Below, one piece after another: positions 28,185-33,591 of a stretch of DNA of 33,591 nucleotides (position 1 is the first letter of the stretch; every line of letters starts with the position of its first letter). This DNA is from a bacterium. Its GTDB lineage: Bacteria > Patescibacteriota > Doudnabacteria > UBA920 > VMFF01. Made by a program: the position numbers and the translations under genes. Location of the stretch: contig JAKCAE010000015.1 in assembly GCA_021842385.1 (NCBI GenBank), forward strand, positions 1 through 33,591. Direction: 5' to 3'. The notes under the pieces were generated by a model. That model made no database searches. It was given only the letters and a program-made list of their open reading frames with translations, and was not told the origin of the DNA.

Positions 28185-28357
28185 GGGCCCCAAGTTTGGG
28201 TAAACAGTGCAGACCTAACATTTTGCACGCGGGGTTCAACTCCCCTGGGGTCCACCAAAATATTGACCGCGAAAAAATATTTTGGTATATTGTTTCTGTT
28301 AGGTCTGCGTTCTCTAAACACGTGCAGATTCTCAAGCCCCGAGCAATCGGGGCTTTT
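28185..28357 (+). ncRNA. Candidate structured RNA with a tRNA-like/CCA-ending module and intrinsic terminator
   Basis: Acceptor-like GGGCCCC (28185-28191)/GGGGTCC (28247-28253)+ACCA, D-like GTTT-gggt-AAAC, T-arm GGGG-TTCAACT-CCCC, hairpin CCAAAATATT/AATATTTTGG, long-range GCAGACCTAACA/TGTTAGGTCTGC, terminator AAGCCCCGA-gcaa-TCGGGGCTT. Confidence 0.5.
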
Positions 28358-28359
28358 GG

Positions 28360-28611
28360 TTATCCAAACAAATCCCTTGGCATTTTAGGATTACCTTTAA
28401 TTTCAAAAGTTTTTTGTTTGGAAGCACTACCTGATTTTAAATTAATACAACTTTTTGGAATTTCCAGTTCTTCTGAAAGAAGTTCTATGATCGCGCGGTT
28501 TGCTTTGCCTGCAACAGGCATTTCGTGCACCCAAACTTCAACCTCTGTCTGGGAAATCTTTTTAAGCATTCTTTTTTTAGATTTTGGGTGAGCTTTGACT
28601 TTTAGTATCAT
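28360..28611 (-). CDS. DUF167/YggU-family protein
   Basis: KVKAHPKSKKRMLKKISQTEVEVWVHEMPVAGKANRAIIELLSEELEIPKSCINLKSGSASKQKTFEI. Confidence 0.88.
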   Translation of the reverse strand: MILKVKAHPKSKKRMLKKISQTEVEVWVHEMPVAGKANRAIIELLSEELEIPKSCINLKSGSASKQKTFEIKGNPKMPRDLFG

Positions 28612-28620
28612 TGGGATAAA

Positions 28621-28645
28621 AGAAAACCGCTAGCAGCGGTTTTCT
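28621..28645 (-). terminator. Intrinsic terminator after nrdJ
   Basis: AGAAAACCGC-tagca-GCGGTTTTCT. Confidence 0.75.
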
Positions 28646-28660
28646 TTGTTCTTTGTTTAA

Positions 28661-31345
28661 TTAACCGCACTTAGAATATCCGCAGACTTCGCATTTCATA
28701 CAACCCTCTGCCATAACAAGCATTGAAGAACAATCAGGACATATCGGCGCGTGACCATAGTCTGCCATGGAAACTTTTTGTTGTTTTGGCACAAATTCAG
28801 CAGCTGTCTTTACTTCAACAGGGCCTTCAGAAACTTTCATTTTTACTTCTTCCTTGATATCTAGCTTTGCTGGCTCTGCTTGTTTAAATTGTAATTGTAA
28901 GCTTTGCTGTTTTCTGTTGATGTGTTTTTCTAAAGTTTTTGCAATTCCATCAGGCAAGGAGTAGATTATTTCCCCCTGATTGAAAGCAACTTCAGTGCTT
29001 CTAATTCCTTTGAGTTGTTTTACAATTTCTTCTACTGAGACTCCTGATCTTAATCCCAAAGAAATCATACGGCAAAGTGCTTCTGACTGAGCTGCAAAAA
29101 AACCACCGGCTTTACCAAGCTGAGCAAAGACCTCAAAAGGACCATGTTCGTCCTCATTAATCGTTACGAACAAAGAACCATACGGGGTGTTTAATTTGTA
29201 AGTAGTACCCTGCATTTCAACAGGACGTTCTCTTGGCACAACCTCAAATTTGGTTCCGTTTTGGATTAATCTTTTTACTAAGAACTTGTGGTCCCCTATC
29301 TGCAAAAGATCTTGTCCTTCTGAAATTGTTTCAATGATAGCGTGTTCTGTTTTGGTTTCTTTCGAAGATTTTGCTTGTAGCTGCTCTTGTACATCTTTAC
29401 CTAAGTTCTTAGCATCAGTTGCCAAGATCTGTTCGTCTCTGGAACCGTCACGATATATTGTTCCGCCTTTGCAACCAAGATCGTACATTAATTCATACAG
29501 TTTTTTGGTGTTATCAATGGTATAGTTTGCAGGGGCATTACAGGTTTTAGAGATTGCTGAGTCTGTCCAGCGCTGGATCGCTGCCTGCACTCTAACATGG
29601 TCTTCAGGAGCCAAATCCATTGCTGTAACAAAATATTCAGGAAGTTCTTTGCCCGGATTTTTGTCATACCAGTCTTGAGCAAGTTTGATCTTTTCTTCAT
29701 GCACTCCGAGTCTGCTTTTTCTGAAATATGACCAGGAGAAGAATGGTTCAATACCGGTTGATGTGCCAACCATTGTACCAACTGTTCCTGTTGGTGCTTG
29801 TGTCATTATCGTAACGTTTCTCACGCCATACTGCCTGACTAAAGAACGAACGTATTCAGGCATTGCTTTCATGTAACCGCTCTCTAAAAACTTTTCAGCA
29901 TCAAATTGAGGGAAAGCACCTTTTTCACGCGCTATCTCAACTGAAGTTTCGTAAGCTGTGACTGCAATGAATTGATAGAGTTTGTCTATGAACTGGATGG
30001 CTTCGCTGCTGCCATACCTTATTTTCAGTTTCACAAGCATTTCTGCAAGCCCGATAGTACCCATACCAACTCTTCTTTCAGACATTTGCTGTTTATAATT
30101 CTCATCAAAGAAATATGGAGTTGCGTCTATAATATTATCCTGGAAACGCACAGCATATCTGACTGTTTCTTTAAGTTTCTGCCAATCAACTTCATTGTTA
30201 GAAATATGCTTTGCTAAATTAACATGTCCAAGATTACAAACACCCCAGGCAGGCAACGGCTGTTCTCCACAAGGATTTGTGCAAGGAAGCGCTGCGTAGT
30301 AGTAGGAATTGGAAAGGTGGTTTGCTCGATCAATGAAATATACTCCTGGTTCTGCTGAAGCGTGGGCAGAAGAAATGATCTGATCCCAAATCTCTCTTGC
30401 TTTTATGGTCTTGTGCGTTATGACTTTGCCACCGAGTTTTTTCCAGGTCTTAATATCGCCTTGAGTTTTTGCCCACTCTGATTGATAGAGCGGATCTGAA
30501 GTATCCGGAAAAACTAAATCCCAATCAGCATCATTTTTAACAGCTTCCATGAAATCATCAGTAATACCGACTGAAATATTAGCATTGGTGATCCTGCCCG
30601 CTTCTCTTTTTGCATTTATGAAATCAACAATATCAGGATGCCAAACATTTAGAATGAGCATTAAAGCGCCTCTTCTAGAACCGCCTTGTTCAATTAAACC
30701 TGTAACAAAACTATACAAAGAAGCCCAGGAGACTGAACCAGAAGATCGGCCATTTACGCCTTTAACATAGGCATATCTTGGTCTTAAAGTTGAAACATTA
30801 ATGCCAACTCCGCCCCCTCTCGACATTATTTCAGCCATCTGTCTTAAGGTGTCAAAAATACCGCCTCTAGAATCTTGGGGGCATGGGATGACATAGCAGT
30901 TGTAGAAAGTTAAGTTTTGTCCGGTTCCTGCGCCGGTAAATATTCTTCCTGCTGGAACATATTTCCAATCATCCATTAACTCTCTAAATTTCCCTTGCCA
31001 CTCTGTTTGTTTTTCCGGAGTTTTTTCAACGCTTGATATATGTTTAGCTATGCGATCAAACATTTGTTCAGGAACTGTTTCCAAAGGTTTGTCTACATGC
31101 TCAATGGCGCGTTTCTCAACTGTACCGTCTCTTAAGGTCACTTCAACTTGTTTGCTGGTCTGATCTAACGACTTAATCGTGCCAATCTCGCGCTGACCTG
31201 TTTTGAGATTAACATTAATAACTACTGTATCACCTACTGCCAAAGTTTCTTTTTTGGCATCTTTAACAGCATAGCGATCCAAGAAAATCTTTTCTCCGAG
31301 TTCGGAAAGAGCATTCTTGGTTCTGGTTTGTAAGTTTTCGTTCAT
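28661..31345 (-). CDS. nrdJ: Adenosylcobalamin-dependent (class II) ribonucleoside-diphosphate reductase
   Basis: PAGRIFTGAGT, NPCGEQPLPAWGVCNLGHVNL, QAPTGTVGTMVGTSTGIEPFFSW, C-terminal zinc ribbon CPDCSSMLVMAEGCMKCEVCGYSKCG. Confidence 0.93.
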   Translation of the reverse strand: MNENLQTRTKNALSELGEKIFLDRYAVKDAKKETLAVGDTVVINVNLKTGQREIGTIKSLDQTSKQVEVTLRDGTVEKRAIEHVDKPLETVPEQMFDRIAKHISSVEKTPEKQTEWQGKFRELMDDWKYVPAGRIFTGAGTGQNLTFYNCYVIPCPQDSRGGIFDTLRQMAEIMSRGGGVGINVSTLRPRYAYVKGVNGRSSGSVSWASLYSFVTGLIEQGGSRRGALMLILNVWHPDIVDFINAKREAGRITNANISVGITDDFMEAVKNDADWDLVFPDTSDPLYQSEWAKTQGDIKTWKKLGGKVITHKTIKAREIWDQIISSAHASAEPGVYFIDRANHLSNSYYYAALPCTNPCGEQPLPAWGVCNLGHVNLAKHISNNEVDWQKLKETVRYAVRFQDNIIDATPYFFDENYKQQMSERRVGMGTIGLAEMLVKLKIRYGSSEAIQFIDKLYQFIAVTAYETSVEIAREKGAFPQFDAEKFLESGYMKAMPEYVRSLVRQYGVRNVTIMTQAPTGTVGTMVGTSTGIEPFFSWSYFRKSRLGVHEEKIKLAQDWYDKNPGKELPEYFVTAMDLAPEDHVRVQAAIQRWTDSAISKTCNAPANYTIDNTKKLYELMYDLGCKGGTIYRDGSRDEQILATDAKNLGKDVQEQLQAKSSKETKTEHAIIETISEGQDLLQIGDHKFLVKRLIQNGTKFEVVPRERPVEMQGTTYKLNTPYGSLFVTINEDEHGPFEVFAQLGKAGGFFAAQSEALCRMISLGLRSGVSVEEIVKQLKGIRSTEVAFNQGEIIYSLPDGIAKTLEKHINRKQQSLQLQFKQAEPAKLDIKEEVKMKVSEGPVEVKTAAEFVPKQQKVSMADYGHAPICPDCSSMLVMAEGCMKCEVCGYSKCG

Positions 31346-31373
31346 TGTTTTTTAAATTTCTCTGTTTAAGTTA

Positions 31374-31817
31374 TTAAAGTTTTTGCAGTTCTGCCTTGAA
31401 TTCTTCTATATCCTCAAACTGCTTGTAGACTGAAGCAAACCTGACGTATGCGACCTTGTCGACCTTTTTAATCTTTTTCATAACAATTTCTCCGATTTGT
31501 TCTGTGGTGATTTCAGGGTCTGCGGCTTTTTGTATTTCCTGCTCAATCTGCGAGATTAACTTCTTAAAATTCTCTTCTGAGATCGGTCGTTTTTCAAATG
31601 CCCTCCTAATTCCCCGTTCAAGCTTGTCACGCGAATACAGTTCCTTAGTCCCGTCTCTTTTAACAACAGTTAAGTCTAAAATTTCAACTTCTTCGTATGT
31701 AGAAAAACGAAAACCGCAGGAATTACATTCTCTTCTGCGGCGAATAGCGACACCGTCTCCGGCAACTCTGGAGTCAATGACTTTTGTATCTTCGTGATTG
31801 CAATTGAGACAGCGCAT
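31374..31817 (-). CDS. nrdR: Transcriptional repressor NrdR
   Basis: MRCLNCNHEDTKVIDSR...RRRRECNSCGFRFSTYE, ATP-cone VVKRDGTKELYSRDKLERGIRRAFEKRP. Confidence 0.96.
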   Translation of the reverse strand: MRCLNCNHEDTKVIDSRVAGDGVAIRRRRECNSCGFRFSTYEEVEILDLTVVKRDGTKELYSRDKLERGIRRAFEKRPISEENFKKLISQIEQEIQKAADPEITTEQIGEIVMKKIKKVDKVAYVRFASVYKQFEDIEEFKAELQKL

Positions 31818-31935
31818 GATTTTAAATTAAGGTTATTTCTTGTTTTTAGAGGCGATAATAACTAGGCCTTAGCTCCAAATAAGGTTAAAAACAAACCGGG
31901 GAACATTAAGAATGTGCTTTTGTCTTTGTTTCAGG

Positions 31936-31983
31936 ACACTATATCTTGTGTTCCTAAAAACATCTTAGCACCATATGTTGTGG
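31936..31983 (-). promoter_or_regulatory. Paired NrdR-box-like sites
   Basis: ACACTATATCTTGTGT (31936-31951) and GCACCATATGTTGTGG (31968-31983), 32 bp start-to-start, overlapping candidate promoter TTGCGT N17 TAAGAT. Confidence 0.7.
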
Positions 31984-32067
31984 TACGCAAATATATCAAA
32001 AATCCAATAATTTGAGCCTTTTTAAACAACTAAATCAAGTTTATCCACAATCGTAAAAAACAGCAGG

Positions 32068-32095
32068 CCCTGACACAAAATCGCGTCAGGGCCGT
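32068..32095 (-). terminator. Terminator after pyrE
   Basis: Minus strand GGCCCTGAC-gcgattttgt-GTCAGGGCC followed by TGCTGTTTTTT. Confidence 0.8.
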
Positions 32096-32154
32096 GAGCC
32101 TGTTTCTCTCAATACGTCCTCCTCCAGGGACGGTTTTTCCTCTTGTTAGTTGTG

Positions 32155-32844
32155 TTACCCAGCCGCGTGCTTCTCAGCCTCAGCGTCGAGGTACTGCATG
32201 ACCAGGTTGTACGTGGTCTGGGTGCATTCCCCGGTGCGCAGCAGGTAGCTGAAGATCTCGGTTACCGTGATGACCGGGTGAACCCGGAAGCCTTCAGCCT
32301 CGAGCTTCTGCTTGCCGCCCTGTTCCCGGTCGATCAGGACGACGATGTCCCGAACGACCAGGCCGGCGCGCTGCAGAACGTCGATGGCCTTGAGCTTGCT
32401 GTCTGCCTCGGTGATGAGGTCGTCGACAAGCAACACGACCTGCCCTTCATGAAAGTCACCGTCCACGAGACCAGCGACTCCGTGCCCCTTCGGTTGCATC
32501 CGAGGTGTGACATGCCCCCGATTCATCAGCAGGGACAATGCTACCGAGAAGGGTGTGCCAGCCAAGGGAATGCCGGCAATCAGGTGGAAGTCATCAACGT
32601 CGCCGGAGACCACCTTCTCCTTCATCAGACCAGATGCCATGTACAGCGCAGCAGGATGCGACTGCACACGACGAAGGTTGAAGTAGACGGGCGACAGCGG
32701 CGCTTCGGGGTTGCGCTCGTGCAGCGCAAGCCGAAAGCCCTTGCCATCGGGCGATTGTTCGGCGCTCATGATGGCGCCGAAAGCCCAAAGAGCATCCAAG
32801 AAACTGGCGATGCCCTCGTTCTGCCATCCTTCTGGGACGATCAC
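32155..32844 (-). CDS. pyrE: Orotate phosphoribosyltransferase-like
   Basis: VVLLVDDLITEADSKLKAI PRPP-binding motif. GTG start with GGAGG RBS, GTGA overlap with the pyrF stop. Confidence 0.8.
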   Translation of the reverse strand: MIVPEGWQNEGIASFLDALWAFGAIMSAEQSPDGKGFRLALHERNPEAPLSPVYFNLRRVQSHPAALYMASGLMKEKVVSGDVDDFHLIAGIPLAGTPFSVALSLLMNRGHVTPRMQPKGHGVAGLVDGDFHEGQVVLLVDDLITEADSKLKAIDVLQRAGLVVRDIVVLIDREQGGKQKLEAEGFRVHPVITVTEIFSYLLRTGECTQTTYNLVMQYLDAEAEKHAAG

Positions 32845-33566
32845 GGTACCTCCTTGCCGCCGTTGAGCTGCGTCTTGGTCTCGCTCATGACCTCGGCGAA
32901 AGCGACGACCGGGTTCTTGGCCTTGGTAACGTCGCTTCCTAGCACGATGCGCGAGGCACCGAGCTTGAAAGCATCCCAAGGCGTGGTAATACGATTCTGT
33001 CCACGCAAACTACTACCCGGCATGCGCACACCGGGGACTATCAGGTTGACGTTCGGGAACTTCTCTCGAAGTGCCCCAACCTCATCGCCGGAGCAAACCA
33101 GAGAGCAGATTCCTTCTTTCACCGCGAGATCGGCAAGATACTGCACCTGCTCCGAACAGGACCGCCCGTACATCTCCATGCACGCTGGCGGTGAGATCGA
33201 GGTCAACACAGTCACTGCGATCACTTCCGCAGGACCATTGTCGAGTGCTGCCTTGATTGAGTCCACACCTGCGCTTGCATGGATTGTCAACGAATGCGCT
33301 CTTGCTTCGCGCACAGCCTTGGCGCGGAACTCCATGGTCTTCGGCGTGTCGGAGAGCTTAAGATCAGCCCAGACGCGCACATGTCCACGAGCCGCGCGTT
33401 CCAACATCGAGACGGTCTGCATTCCGTTCCTATCCCAGAGGTCATGCACCTTCAAGGAGTAGAAGGAACGCACACCAATCTGGAGAAGGAACATCTCGAT
33501 TTGGCTCATATCCATGCCGTCGAGCGCCACAGAGACCCGCTCGTTCAACAGCAAGAGTTCGGTCAA
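32841..33566 (-). CDS. pyrF: Orotidine 5'-phosphate decarboxylase (TTG start)
   Basis: VALDGMD, DLKLSDTPKTM (DxKxxD), VPGVRMPG, PWDAFKLGASRIVLGSDVTKAKNP. Confidence 0.88.
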   Translation of the reverse strand: MTELLLLNERVSVALDGMDMSQIEMFLLQIGVRSFYSLKVHDLWDRNGMQTVSMLERAARGHVRVWADLKLSDTPKTMEFRAKAVREARAHSLTIHASAGVDSIKAALDNGPAEVIAVTVLTSISPPACMEMYGRSCSEQVQYLADLAVKEGICSLVCSGDEVGALREKFPNVNLIVPGVRMPGSSLRGQNRITTPWDAFKLGASRIVLGSDVTKAKNPVVAFAEVMSETKTQLNGGKEVP

Positions 33567-33591
33567 AGCTCTACCCTCGTTCTGAGTGTGG

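Noticed and set aside
28150-28235. Minus-strand resemblance to SRP RNA (CTGTTTACC ... GGCCCAGGAACAAAGCA)
   Set aside because: The invariant GGAA tetraloop stem and helix 8 pairing cannot be formed; similarity is only partial.
28185-28257. Calling the tRNA-like element a complete tmRNA or a normal tRNA
   Set aside because: No mRNA-like domain or pseudoknots and no permuted 5' half nearby. The anticodon loop is 12 nt and the T-stem only 4 bp, so it does not meet either standard model.
28172-28591. 139-aa plus-strand ORF covering the tRNA-like RNA and YggU antisense
   Set aside because: Overlaps a convincing structured RNA and the antisense of a DUF167 gene; composition is not protein-like.
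1-33591. CRISPR arrays, transposases, integrases, toxin-antitoxin or restriction systems
   Set aside because: No regularly spaced repeats, IS-type terminal repeats or recognisable protein motifs of these systems were seen.

Overview
The window looks like a chromosomal segment of an AT-rich bacterium, probably Patescibacteria/CPR-like (inferred from gene content, not proven). It carries core genes: typA, holA, HU, nusB, rpmF, mutM, relA/spoT, ndk, a cyclophilin, comEC, hisS, a cobalamin adenosyltransferase, B12-dependent nrdJ and nrdR. It also carries five tRNAs (His, Lys, Arg, Gly, Pro), a DsbA/DsbB pair, a 1314-aa putative S-layer protein, a NERD protein and a NYN protein. Sigma70-like promoters can be read directly, many with TTGACA-17-TATAAT-type spacing. 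The most notable observations are: (1) a ~470-nt S-layer leader starting from a perfect consensus promoter, with twin 7-bp hairpins that share an identical palindrome-containing loop (UUGUACC) but have different, compensating stems, followed by a terminator-like hairpin plus T7; (2) a compact intergenic tRNA-like/CCA-ending RNA at 28185-28357 with a 12-nt perfect alternative pairing and its own terminator; (3) four high-GC cassettes (Big-1 lipoprotein, two sORFs, pyrFE) placed at operon boundaries of an AT-rich genome; (4) a P-type ATPase split by a single in-frame TAA directly followed by ATG; (5) paired NrdR-box-like sites upstream of nrdR-nrdJ; (6) two further candidate small RNAs. No CRISPR array, integrase, transposase or recognisable defence operon was found. 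All calls are from visual reading, with no database searches or folding computations.
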